64,000 bases of DNA from positions 32,591,502-32,655,501 of the forward strand of contig NC_059477.1 in assembly GCF_018139145.2 (NCBI RefSeq), read 5' to 3'. The DNA is from Gymnogyps californianus (Eukaryota; Chordata; Aves; Accipitriformes; Cathartidae). This document shows positions 14,423 through 25,700 of this stretch, in pieces. The notes below the pieces were generated by a model. The model was not told the origin of the DNA and searched no databases. It was given only the letters and a program-made list of their open reading frames with translations. Positions within the stretch are counted from its first letter, which is position 1, and each line of letters begins with the position of its first letter. The position numbers and the translations under genes were made by a program.

Positions 14423-15155
14423 CTCCTTCCTGGCACTAAGTTGAGACTGTTCAAGTTAGCGAACTCTCTTAACATGGCAAAATCCACTTTGCCATGGAGT
14501 GGTCCATCTGTGCACAAATCTTTCTACATACTGGTAAGGTCACCAAGGACTTTTATTTTTAAGTTATATATGTTAATCCGGTGTGCCTCCTATGAAGGAT
14601 ATCCCTATCCTTGTTGCAGCCCAGAAACCTAGTTGTAAGCTTTATAGAGTTGTTTTCAGTGAGATATGTAGGAGCTGGATCGTATTAGCAGAAAGAGTGC
14701 TTTAAGAATTTAGAGAGGTAGTATAGTGAAAATCATGCTGTGTGTTTGTGCACTGAAAGTATTCATGTGGAGGCTAAACAGTGTCTTACAATTCCTGCAT
14801 TATAACCATACTTAATAATATCTGTCCTCAGCATATTTCAGATTCATTCCAGTGATATCAACACTTGCTATTTTAAATTATCTTATATATGCCTTTATAT
14901 CCACAATATTGATCCTATTTATGTTGATGGCCAGTTTGCAGAAAGGTCAAAGGTGCTATACTCATGTATTAAAGAGGATTTCTTGTTCTGTACCTCACCG
15001 TTGCATTCATTATACAAAGTATGTTCATGTTGTACCATTTTTCTCTTCTTTCTCAACTGTTCTTTCTGTTTTCATCTTCCTTTCTTCTTTCCACACTTCC
15101 TTTCTTCCATCAGGTTCTCCTTCTGTGGAAAAGGCTGTGACCCCCATTCCACCTT

Positions 15156-15175
15156 AAAAAAAAAAAAAAAAAAAA
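15156..15175. repeat. A20 homopolymer tract
   Basis: Twenty consecutive A residues follow a pyrimidine-rich segment of about 140 bp. No AATAAA sits just upstream and no target-site duplication was seen, so there is no good evidence that it is a retroposon tail. Confidence 0.9.
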
Positions 15176-15871
15176 GATCAGTAGGTGGACCATTCTGGCA
15201 TTTTTAGTGCATCACCAATTATTTTTACTCATTTACCATACCAATAATATTACTGGGGATGGGGAATTTCACATTTTGTGCAAGTGCTTGAGGCCTAAAG
15301 CAGACACCATAGCTCTCAAGACTTCAACACCATGCATGGCAGATATATTAGCCAGTCAGTCAGAGGAGCAGACACTTCCTAAATCTCATCAAATGTTGGA
15401 TGCTGCAGATGGAGGATGACACTTTTGAGCCATACCTCTTTTTCTGAGGAGCAATCCTATGTCCCTGGAAAAGCTGTGCTGAAAGCTGCCCAGATTTGAC
15501 TTGAATCAACGTGTTCTTTTATTCTTTCTCCTCTCTTCTCCTGAGGAAAAAGGGAAGATGTGTTTGCAAGCTAATGCTCGGGTGCTTTTGGGCCCCATGC
15601 ATTGCCAATGACCAAGCCAGATAACTGTCTTGAACTTTTGAGAAGGGAGAGCACAGGCTGGAAGAAAAGTACGACTGCAGATTGAGAAAGCTCCTGCAAC
15701 ATTTGGAAGATCAATCAGGAGGGGAAAGAGCCACAATTTTAACAGTGCACATGCTGAGTCACAAGGACCTTCCTTTCAGGGAATGATTGCCAGGCACTTT
15801 TCTGGAAATTACACTTTTTAAAAAGCCCTTAAAGGGGCCTCTAAAAATGAAGGCACCCAGATTTACAAGTG

Positions 15872-15916
15872 GCCAGCAATGTTAAGGCGCAGGACCCTGC
15901 TTGTTGGCTTTGGCTG
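15872..15916 (+). repeat. Dispersed 45-bp repeat, copy 2
   Basis: This is the partner of 14378-14422, about 1.5 kb downstream, with the same orientation and about 80% identity over 45 bp. The family is not recognised. Confidence 0.65.
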
Positions 15917-16286
15917 TGGATTGAATTCAATATGTTGAAAACAGAATCCGTTGTATGTACACATAAATAGCTTCTATACAGATATATTTGATTCTGTTTT
16001 CAATTGCGTGAAACTATGTATGTTTTCAGTGAAAATTTGAATTACATGTATTTGGGAAATTAGAGATTAAACTGTAATATATACACTTGAATTTCATGTA
16101 AATTAGATTATGGTAAAATTAATATAGCCTTTCATATAGCCTTTATGCTGTACTTTCTTTTGCTTTTTATTTTGAAGTATATAATTTCTTGCTTTGCTCT
16201 GAAGCACTGAACACTAGCAACAAAAGTTAAGTCGCAGTGTGACTGTCCACAATATTAATTATCTTGATATGCTTTTATTCCTACAG

Positions 16287-16479
16287 TGAAGATGTTTGTA
16301 AACGAGGATTCACTGTTATTATTGATATGCGGGGATCCAAATGGGATTTGATCAAGCCTCTCCTAAAGACCCTTCAAGAAGCCTTTCCTGCCGAGATTCA
16401 TGTTGCCCTGATTATAAAACCTGATAACTTCTGGCAGAAGCAGAAAACGAACTTCGGCAGTTCCAAGTTCATCTTTGAG
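16287..16479 (+). CDS. KALRN: KALRN exon A: CRAL-TRIO/Sec14 domain, second half
   Basis: This 193-bp internal exon encodes one base completing a split codon and then 64 codons beginning EDVCKRG and ending SSKFIFE. The segment includes DMRGSKW, the conserved hydrophobic strand of the Sec14 fold, and HVALIIKPDNFWQKQ, typical of the kalirin/TRIO CRAL-TRIO domain. In kalirin this domain binds phosphoinositides and helps target the protein to membranes. The acceptor is gcttttattcctacag|T and the donor is GAG|gtgaga. The entering junction is split after codon position two, and the leaving junction is phase 0. An ATG just upstream at 16264 lies in the intron and is not a start. Reading through the donor would add only four codons before a stop. 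The sequence appears intact, without frameshift. Confidence 0.97.
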
Positions 16480-16615
16480 GTGAGAGCCACATGAGAGGTG
16501 TATGGTAAAGCATTATCTCTGATAAGAAATTTTCTTCAGGTAAAAAAAAAAATTCCCAAGCCCTGTGACTGAGAGAAAAAAAGACATCTGAGGGCTGTTT
16601 GCAGGAGAGGGCTGA

Positions 16616-17206
16616 TGTCATGGTTTAACCCCAGCTGGCAACTAAGCACCACACAGCCGCTCACTCACTCCCCCCACCCAGTGGGATGGGGGAGAGAATC
16701 AGGAAAAAAACCCTCATGAGTTGAGATAAAGACAGTTTAATAGGACAGAAAGGAATGAATAACAATGATAATAATAATAATAATAATAATAATATGGCAA
16801 TAATACTACTAAAAGAATTAGAATATACAAAGCAAGTGATGCACAATGCAATTGCTCACCACTCGCCGACCAATGCCCAGTTAGTTCCCGAGCAGCGATC
16901 CGCCCCTCCCGGCCACCTCCCCCCAGTTTATATACTGGGAATGACATCATATGGTATGGAATATCCCTTTGGCCAGTTTGGGTCAGCTGTCCTGGCTGTG
17001 TCCCCTCCCAGCTTCTTGTGCCCCTCCAGCCTTCTTGCTGGCTGGGCATGAGAAGCTGAAAAATCCTTGACTTAGTATAAACACTACTTAGCAACAACTA
17101 AAAACATCCGTGTGTTATCAACTTTATTCTCACACTAAATCCAAAACACTGCACTATACCAGCTACTAGGAAGAAAATTAACTCTATCCTAGCCAAAACC
17201 AGGACA
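16616..17206 (-). mobile_element. Solo LTR of an avian endogenous retrovirus (ERV-L-like)
   Basis: The 591-bp element is bounded by tgtcatgg on the left and ccaggaca on the right, giving TG...CA ends on both strands. On the minus strand it starts TGTCCTGGTTT, has a TATA box (TATATAA, in the palindrome at 16922-16939) and later an ATTAAA polyadenylation signal (complement of 16736-16741), so U3-R-U5 runs on the minus strand, antisense to KALRN. The flanking 5-mers gctga (16611-16615) and gccga (17207-17211) form a target-site duplication with one mismatch. An aat microsatellite lies inside R/U5. No internal retroviral genes are present, so it is a recombined solo LTR. I recognise the family as a common LTR in bird genomes; the exact Repbase name is not asserted. 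The open frames inside it are not genes. Confidence 0.9.
16766..16794. repeat. (AAT)n microsatellite inside the LTR
   Basis: Around nine AAT/ATA triplets run in a row within the LTR. The tract is a known variable part of this LTR family as I recall it, and should be length-polymorphic. Confidence 0.85.
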
Positions 17207-20200
17207 GCCGATGCCCTGGCATCAGGTTGCCTTCTAGTGGAACGGGATGCACGTTTCATCTCAGAGGTTCACATACATAATTCACTTTGGTGAGGGGTTT
17301 TTTGTGGTATTTATTTTTGGTGGCGTTGCATTCAGTCTTTCCTTTGTTTCTCTTGGGGAAAAAACCCACCAAATCAGTCAATATACTAAAGACAAAGTTC
17401 TCTAGATGCTATTGTATGGGTTTGTTAGTTGATCTTTACCCAACTTCAGGTAGTGGCTTTTTTTATAAAAGACTTTTTTACTAAATTTATCTATATATTA
17501 ATTTATTAATATATTAATTTAATTGAGATTTACAATTCAGAGGAAGCATTAACAACTCATGTTAATGATAAGGTACCTCAGGCAGGTTCTTTGAGAAGTA
17601 ACCAATATACAACAACTGCATAATTAAAGGGAATTTTACTAACTTTGTCATTGGTGAAGACAAACCAGCTGTGTTCTCTTAGTGCACTTTAGTTTTCTGT
17701 GAATTTCAGCTTCTTACCCAAAGATAAGCAAAGCTCAGGTGCATGAATTGCTCATACGTCAATCATGCCCAGCCATGAGTTAGTCATGTATTGGGTTTTT
17801 TTTAATTTGCTGAGAAACAATTCTATCGTTGGCTGTCTTACTTACCAATCCATTAATTTCAGAGAGACACTCAGATTTTGCATCTCTGGAACTCAGAAGT
17901 GAATTTGGCTATAGTTCTTAATGTTGACTGCAATGGAAGACTATATTTAAGTATATATTTAAGATCTGTTGAAGCCAGTGTGATATAAATATGTCCTTAT
18001 TTTCAACTTCTTCTTAAAAGCATTCTTGGATTGCAATGGGTAACTAGATTGGTGTTAAGCATTAACAAACTTCTACATTATTATCACAATTTAGGTATTT
18101 GTACATTTTTTCCCTTTGTCTCACAAAAACCAGTCATAAATTTTGCTTTGTTTAAATGGGCCCTTACCTTCCTTGGTTACCTGTGAGGACTCAGCCATCA
18201 AAATAACTTCCACTTGCTATCCCCTATGCGCCTTTGAAAGCAGGGCTGCTGTCAGTATAGGTTTAGGTCACCTCCAGAGATTCCTCACATTTACCGAAAT
18301 CGCCGCTCCTGGCTGCCATTACAGTGCAATGAGACTGGCTATGCTGCCTGTGGGGAATGAGAGGGATCAGGGCAGTGGGAAGGAGAAAGGAGATGTATGG
18401 GTACAGAATAATGTGGAGCAGGAGGGAGCCTGTGCAGAGACTGCTAATAGAATAACTTTTGGGGATGGGGAGCTTCTGTTTAAAATATATATGGGTACTA
18501 AGGGGCAGTCCCATAGTAGCTCAAGAAAAGACAGCTTATGCATGTATATTCAACACTGAAGTTCAATCCTCCCGTGCTTTAGTAAACAAAAACAATGTCT
18601 TTATAAAGCTTCAAAACCTAGATGTAAAGTAACAGAGTTCAAGTATATATTTTTAGAACATTTGTTTGTTTTTAAAATGAATTAATACTTTCCGGAGGCT
18701 TGACTTAGATTTTTTTGTTGTGTGGAGTTGGTGTGATGATAGTGAAGAGTAAACTGTGGTCAAGCTATTCTTCATAGTTACAGCTCTGAGTCTGTATTGT
18801 GTTAAAAGCTCTGGACTCATTTGCTGTACATGCTGGCACGCATTAAGGGTATTTTCATTTTGTGTGTGTGCCTCTGAGCTTTAGTCTGTCTGCTGGGCTC
18901 TTCACATGGGTGTCTGTAATGGGTCACAAATTTTTGGACCGGAGGAGGAGACTCAGTGCTTTTGCTGTCTGTTGGACCACCTGCAGACACTCAGAACTGA
19001 TGAGTCCTTCAATTCTATGATTTTAAAAAGATTTCTTAAGCTGTGGTCCACTGTACAGTAGACCCCTTGCAATATACACACCATAATGCAGGAACTTCTG
19101 TTTTAAAGGACTCTTGTGGATGCTGCTGCTTATCGGTAAGCTCAGGCTCTGGGGCAGCTCATGCTCTCTTGTAAGAAGAACTGTGAATATCAAATAAGCA
19201 TCACAGGTCAATATGACTCAAATTTATTTAATTTATGTGGGGCAGCACACAGGTACCCTCTCTGCACTGAACCATCATGGTGATTTCCCACGGCTGTGAT
19301 CAAACACGAGGTTCTTGGCAGGAACAGACTGCAGTGGAAGGCAATGGAAGCCTCTGCTGAACTACCCCATCTACAAACTCAGCAGTAACCAGTGTCAGTT
19401 TTAAAGCCAGATTCTGCTTTTGAGCTTAATGGAAGCATTATGTATGTGCCAGGGCAGTGTATGACCTTTAGTGGAGGCTAATGATCTGGATTTTGTGTTC
19501 TGAGACTCTGACAGAATGATTCCATGACATAAGAGAGTGAAGCATGCCCGCAGATCATCACACAAAGAAAAGAGAAAAAAAGGCGTTTGGTTGACGTATG
19601 TGGACTCCAAAGCTTCCTGTCACTTTGAGGAATGGACCAGGCAGCTTAGTTAACATTAATTCAGAGGTGCCTTCAAGATTATTTTCTTTCTCCTGCTGAA
19701 AGGGTTTGAATAGTGGGCAGTGCTTTTTAAAGTGATTTCTAAAAGAAAGACGGGTGATGCCTGAGAGACAGTTACTTTATCTTACCATCTACCTGCCTAA
19801 CTAGGGTTGTTTTCATGACAGTTTCAAGAACTCCTTAAAGAAACAAATCTGAATAAAGAAATTTGCTGCAGAATTCATGAAATGAAAAGCCTTTCTGCTA
19901 TATCATTATGTCAAATTCTGTTCATGATAAGAGCAGTGCTTGCATTAGCTTGACACACTGCAGGGGGAATGCCCAGATATTAGCCATGAAGAGAAGTCTT
20001 TTCTTGACAGGCAGTTAAACTCTAAATTGAATTATCTTCAAGAGGACAGTGTCCAGGTCAAGAGGTTTAGAAATATGAAATACCTCTGAAGCTACATACT
20101 TACCTTCCCATTGTTTGTTGGCTCTTCCCTCTGTCCTCCCGCTTTCCCAAAGCAAGGAATATTGCAAGAAAGTTTTAAAATAATCTTTCTGCTGAGCATA

Positions 20201-21169
20201 AGTTCAATACAATCCCAATTTTAATACATTGCAGAATGCCTGATATTTTTAGACGGATACAAATTGGAAGAACAGCCTATTACTAACTTTAAACCAGTGG
20301 GCAGCCTGCTATTTTGGACATAATTCAGGATAATGGACAGGACTTGAGGTATTTTTCTTTGCAGATGACTTTTACGGGATTGCTGTGATTATTGGGCACC
20401 TCCACTTTTGAAGAGCACAAACTGACATTTTTTAGAGGCCTGATCTCTAGGGGATAGGTGTCCAGTCACTGATGAACATCACAAGCCTTTAAGGGATGCC
20501 AACTTGGGTGTTAACATGACAGCACTGAAAATCTCTAGTAACATACGAAACCCTATGCTCATATTTCAGAAAAAAATAATTTGTCTAAAATAAATGGGAA
20601 CAGCCATCAGGTGTTGCGTCCTTAAACTGTAATCTGCTTTCCAGGCACCCAGTGCATTTCTCTATCACTGATTACTGAGTCTGAATGAATTAAAACCATC
20701 TTTCATTGATTGTGTATGATTCATGAGCCATACTTTCTACTAGCAATAAATTCTAATTGTTAATACTCCAATGACATTTCACTTTTACACTGATTTTGGC
20801 TTAATTACATTAGAAATTACTAATATGAAAGAGATCTGCTTGTGGCAAAAGCCAACTGGAATAATCTGGAAGAAAAAACGAGCACATTCTGTGTTTTGGC
20901 AGGTCACAATACGTGCTTCAGTTCATATGCCTAAAACTTTTGCTGCTGTATAGCCACTAGCCTGAGCGTAACACAAGTAGCAGAATCCCTGTAATACCAT
21001 ATACCTGTTTAGTGAATAATCATGTCCAGATATCCAACAGCTGCAGTAAGAAGTCTTCAGCGTCCAACTGGGTTAACGTAATCTACAGCAGAAGCATTCT
21101 CATTATATGTTTTTGATAGTCAGGCCAGCTGAAAAAGATAGGCATTATTCCAGTAAATATCATGTCTTT

Positions 21170-21185
21170 TAATAAATAAATAAAT
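21170..21185. repeat. (AATA)n short tandem repeat
   Basis: About four tandem copies of aata/taaa lie roughly 190 bp upstream of exon B. This is simple sequence with no apparent role. Confidence 0.75.
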
Positions 21186-21377
21186 CAGTGCCATTAATAG
21201 AAAAGTTTTCAATCCAATTAATTCATCAAAATTAAACATAGTCCTCAGCATCTTTTACAATGTTCCTTCAATTATGTATTGACGAGGAAAATAATCCTTT
21301 CATGCTATTTATGGATTGCATTGTTATTTCTGATTAGACAGTCACTGATTCAAATGCTGTCATTTTCCCTTCCTTAG

Positions 21378-21890
21378 ACAAGTATGGTATCTGTTGAAGG
21401 CCTGGCAAAACTCGTAGATCCTTCTCAACTGACGGATGAGTTTGAAGGATCCTTGGATTACAACCACGATGAATGGATAGAGTTGCGTGTCTCCTTGGAA
21501 GAGTTTTTCAACAGTGCCATCCATTTATTATCAAGGCTGGAGGATCTCCAGGAAATGTTGGCTAGGAAGGAGTTTCCAGTTGATGTTGAGGGCTCAAGAA
21601 GGCTGATTGATGAGCACACGCAGCTTAAGAAAAAAGTGATTAAAGCTCCTGTGGAAGAACTGGATCGTGAGGGTCAGAGGTTATTACAATGCATAAGATG
21701 CAGCGATGGTTTTTCTGGTAGGAACTGCATTCCTGGAAGTGCAGATTTTCAAAGTCTTGTGCCAAAGATCACCAGCCTTTTAGACAAGCTGCATTCTACC
21801 CGGCAACACTTGCACCAGATGTGGCATGTCCGCAAGTTGAAACTCGACCAGTGCTTTCAACTCCGGCTTTTTGAGCAAGATGCTGAGAAG
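21378..21890 (+). CDS. KALRN: KALRN exon B: end of Sec14 domain, spectrin repeat 1
   Basis: This 513-bp exon (171 codons, phase 0 at both ends) begins TSMVSVEGL and ends LFEQDAEK. Codons 1 to about 38 hold the Sec14 C-terminal part, including DPSQL and GSLDYNHDEW. From about codon 40 the heptad-like, charged helices of spectrin repeat 1 follow, with LLSRLEDLQEMLARKEF, DEHTQLKKKV and a cysteine-containing loop CIRCSDGFSGRNC. The last 30 codons (QMWHVRKLKLDQCFQLRLFEQ) form the helix linking into repeat 2. The acceptor is ttcccttccttag|ACA and the donor GAGAAG|gtaggg. The ATG at 21384 is internal, not a start. Read-through past the donor would give 20 codons and then a stop. Spectrin repeats of kalirin act as a protein-binding scaffold. 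No damage is seen. Confidence 0.98.
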
Positions 21891-23848
21891 GTAGGGAATA
21901 ATCTGTTCCTTTCCTACTTTAACCAAGACTTTATCTCAAGGACACTGTGACCATTTTTTTCTATAATTAGCAACATGAGATATTCATCACAGGTGTAAAT
22001 GTCATGTTGCCAGCAGATGTACTTTATGTGACTCGTAAACCAAATTCAGTGAACTAGTTGTTGGATGTAGCAGGCGTAATGATATCCAAGAATAACTTGT
22101 CTGTGTCACTTCTGATGAAAGTTAATCTGCTTTTTTGTGTCACAATGGATACATTTGGTAGACATTAGCACGAGAATCAGGCTTTTTTTTTTCAAGTTTC
22201 TTTTACTAAGCTTATGAATATATTTATCTACATGTCACAGAACCTAAAGAAGAATGATTTTAGGGTTTGATTCACTATGATTATTGTTTGCACTTCTTGC
22301 AAGTCTATGGGAAATTTGTAGTTTAAATCCTCCTAATTGTTATCTCAAACAACATTTTCAGTTTCCCTTTCCTAGGAAATTGCAACAGGATTTGCAACTG
22401 GTAAAATCTTTAGTAATGACTTTGTACCAAGGACATGGCCACATTGTTCCCACAGCATGAGATCTGGGACTGTGTTTAGGTTAAACATATAAACACACCA
22501 AGAGAAAGTATTCTGAAATGACAGCAGCATGCAAAACTCAGTGTGGCTGTTTTGCATTAAAAAGCACATAAGGATGGCATTTGAATTCATACCTGACACC
22601 GAGTCAGTGGTCAAGATTCCTGTTCACCAGCACAAGACCTTATTTGAAAAATACTTAACATTAAATTATTCCATAGAGATTGCATTGCAACTTCATATTT
22701 CTTAGACGTTTGTAATGTAGCGTATCAGCCTGAAAAGCACATAGGGTGTCTCAAAATGAAATACAGTGTACAAAAGTATTTAGAGCAGCAGAAGCACAGG
22801 TAAGTAACATGGCTTTAGGAAGCTGTAGTTTCATAGGTGTGCAGTATCACTGCGGAGTTACATCCCCATTCCCTGTCTCTTCAGAAGATACTCATTCCGG
22901 AACCTGTAGAAGATAGGGAAGTCCCCTGCAAGCAAAGCATAGCAGCTTGTCATGTTGCTTGAAAAGACTGGCTAAAAAACACCACCACCTACAAATTTCA
23001 GTAATACACAATAAAGCAGGCTTCTTACTACTTCTAGTATTTGTCTGATTTCGGTGAATTTATTTTAGAAAATTGTGTTGTGCTAGGGTCTTGGCAGTCT
23101 CACTTTCTTAACGCAGAATTGCTTGACATCTTGTTAGGTGGTTTTGTGAGAAGTCTTTGCTGTACATTTAAAATTCTAGACCACAGAGGCAGGGTATTCT
23201 CAGTAGAAGGTACTGAGCTCTCGGGCTCATGTTTGTCTAGTCTGTATATTCATCAAAAGCACCGATCTCTGAGTCTTCTCCGCTTAATGTATGATGCAGT
23301 TGTTTCACTAATGTGTCTGCCTGGACCCAGGAGGAATAGCAAAAGAAATGCAGACCTCATCTGCAGGGGGATCTCACTGAAGATGATTTTTTTTTAATCA
23401 ATCAGCTGCAAATTAATATTATTTTTGAAACATCAAGGAGAAGCACACTGCTGAAACAAATATAATCTTCAGTAGTGCAGAGCAAGACACAAGACACAAG
23501 CCATTGGTTTTCAATGCATGTACTAAACATCTCTAAGGGATGCTAGGACTGAAAAGGCTCCATCATTGTATAATCAGTCCTTCTATTGGGAAAACCTTGA
23601 ATTCAGATGAGTCCCTCTAATTTTAGTGTCACTGCAGCATCACTCAAGAATGCATAAGAACAGAGTTTTTCTTCCAAATGCTACAATTTCTTCTTCTTCT
23701 CCCTTTTCCTTTTGTGTCACATGCTATAAGGAGATCACTCACTGCTGTCCTTCCCAGTGGTGGCTGTATTTCAGTCAGTGCTTCAGTTTGGATTTTCGAT
23801 TTCTTTGGGATTATTCAGATGACCACTGCTTACTAACATAAATTTTTA

Positions 23849-23906
23849 TTTTTATTTATTATTATTATTATTTGCTAATATTATTAGCAAATTATTATTA
23901 TTATTA
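23849..23906. repeat. TTA-rich simple repeat with central palindrome
   Basis: Imperfect tttta/tta repeats surround a perfect inverted repeat at 23870-23892: arms atttgctaata and tattagcaaat around a single T. The 11-bp arms are purely AT-rich apart from the GC pair of each gc. It could extrude as a hairpin; it is more likely a by-product of microsatellite evolution. Confidence 0.8.
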
Positions 23907-25677
23907 ATGTTATAAGCTTAAAGTCTCTCAGATCAAGTCAGTGTCTGAGAAGTTCTTGTTGCCAAGCACCATTCTGTAGTGTTGAAGGAAGTCTCCAATG
24001 TATTTTTCCTTTCTATCTCCTGAACAGGCATAAAAGGATGGTGTAATACAAGTCTGAGCATTGTGACAGCTAGGTTCTTTGCATGTGTTATTCTCAGGTT
24101 GTTAAGCGTAAGGTTTAGGCAAGTCAGCAGATAAATGAAACTTTTGAGGTGCAGGAAGAAGCAGTGAGAACGTGATTCCTGCCTTTTTAACGCTGGCTGT
24201 CTCGAGCAATTCCTGATTGACAAAACTGGCATTTTGATCTTCTTGATATCTTTTATTCATCTACCTCACATTAACTAAACATACAGTCTTGCTTTGGCTT
24301 CTCTGAGTAGCTCTGCTTGCCTTTCCTTGACTACTACATTTTCCTAGAGAATAGAAAATATTTTGTTGTTTTATACTCTCAAACCAGTGTTTTTAATCTT
24401 TTCAGTCTGTGAGTCCCTAAAATTCTTCCAGGGAAGGTTGCAGACTCTTTTACTTCACATTTCGCACGTGTAGACTGATGTAAAATATTGATGTGCTTAT
24501 TCTCCTTAGCCGCCTTTTGCAGATCTCTTTAAAGTAGTCTGACCATCTCAGACTGGAAAGTACTTCTCTCATAAAATGTTCAGAGCTAAATGCAGTCCGA
24601 GCGCTGTCTCCACTGTATAAATAACCACCACAGTGTGTCTGTGTATTGAATTTTAAAGTTTCCTGGTACCTCCATTTGCTCAGTTGCACTCTACCCTCTA
24701 CAATTAGGTATGGTAGCAGAGCCAGGATAGTCTTCATCTCCTGGGGAGAGGCACAGATCTTTCTGTATAACCTGGATATGTCATTTAGTGCTAATCAAAT
24801 GACAGATCTAATACCCTGTGAAAGCTCAAAGTCCACCATGAAATTCTGAATATAACTAAGGTTTTAGGGCCTTTTAAAATATCTCTGTATACTCATTGGG
24901 TGATATTTTAGGAAACTTGTTCTATTAAGGAGAAAATGGACAAGGACTTTCCATTTTCTGGACACCTCTGATTTTAAAAATTTCAGGTGTCCTCATTGCC
25001 TGAGAAGTTCGTAAAGATGGGATAGAAAAAACAAGGGGACACAAGAAGGAAAAACACACAGTATTTTAAGGTAGGTTAATTTTTGAACCTGTTGGTATTA
25101 AAATACCCCAGATGTTCAAAGCAAATCAATCCACTTTTTTCCTTCCTATAGATCCCCTCTATTGGAACATTTATAAATAACGGTCACTGCCTGGACACAC
25201 GAATTATTCAAATTACAGGTATTACAACTTAGAGAAGGTCTGTATAGTTGTGTGCTGAGCACCTCATATTATTGGCAAAATAAAAGGAGGGGGTGGCAAT
25301 CATACCCTGGGCTTCTCCCACTCAAATCAATGGGAGAGAGCAGAGCTATCTGTGGAGAAACTTCGTCTCTGAGTCAGGCCTTTAGGGTTTTATTTTCCTG
25401 TGCTGGGGCCAAGGGAGAGGAAAAGTTGGACTACCACATAGGCACAAGCAGTGCAGTGAGATTGAATCCCCAGATGGAGGCTGGAAGCTCCTTGAAGCTC
25501 AAGTCAGCAGGCGGGTCAGCCATGTGGGGAGCTTTGGCAGAGTGGTGTGAGGAAGCTCACATGCTGTGCAGTGCTGACTGTAATGATCTGCTGATAAATA
25601 ACACATTTCAGCTGCTGGTGTAGCCCTGACCTTCACTGTTCAACAAATTCATTCCTCACCAACTAATATATACATAG

Positions 25678-25700
25678 GTATGTGTATATATATATATAAT
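25678..25700. repeat. TA/TG dinucleotide repeat
   Basis: A short gtatgtgtatatatatatata run followed by AT-rich sequence. Simple sequence, probably length-variable. Confidence 0.8.

Larger units (their letters stand above)
1..16286 (+). other. KALRN: KALRN intron upstream of exon A (3' part)
   Basis: About 16.3 kb of AT-rich noncoding sequence ends with the acceptor gcttttattcctacag before exon A. I looked for the preceding kalirin exon, which should carry the first half of the Sec14 domain with its GGRDKRGG-type motif, and did not find it, so it should lie upstream. Recognisable content is listed separately: a diverged duplication at 1150-1725, a MIR-like relic near 5225, a 16-bp tandem repeat at 12735, a 45-bp dispersed repeat pair at 14378 and 15872, and an A20 tract at 15156. 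Open frames here, including 116-120 codon frames near 7869-8373, show no family resemblance and no splice context. Confidence 0.9.
16480..21377 (+). other. KALRN: KALRN intron A-B (4,898 bp)
   Basis: The intron starts gtgaga and ends ttttcccttccttag. It is AT-rich and contains the antisense solo LTR at 16616-17206 close to its 5' end, an AT-rich stretch around 17460-17525 and a short aata repeat near 21170. A 138-codon frame at 18143-18559 has no recognisable protein features and no exon-like borders. Nothing else could be supported. Confidence 0.93.

Noticed and set aside
16264..16286. ATG just upstream of exon A as a possible start
   Set aside because: It lies before the acceptor in the intron's polypyrimidine region; the exon is internal, entered at a split codon.
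16714..17097. 127-codon minus-strand open frame
   Set aside because: It lies wholly inside the solo LTR, crosses its TATA and microsatellite parts, and is not a retroviral gene.
18143..18559. 138-codon open frame on the + strand
   Set aside because: The translation shows no domain or motif, and no acceptor or donor of the right phase frames it.
18990..19022. Possible CR1 3' end (gatgagtccttcaattctatgatt)
   Set aside because: Only one octamer-like unit is present and the upstream sequence does not resemble CR1, so the match is too short.
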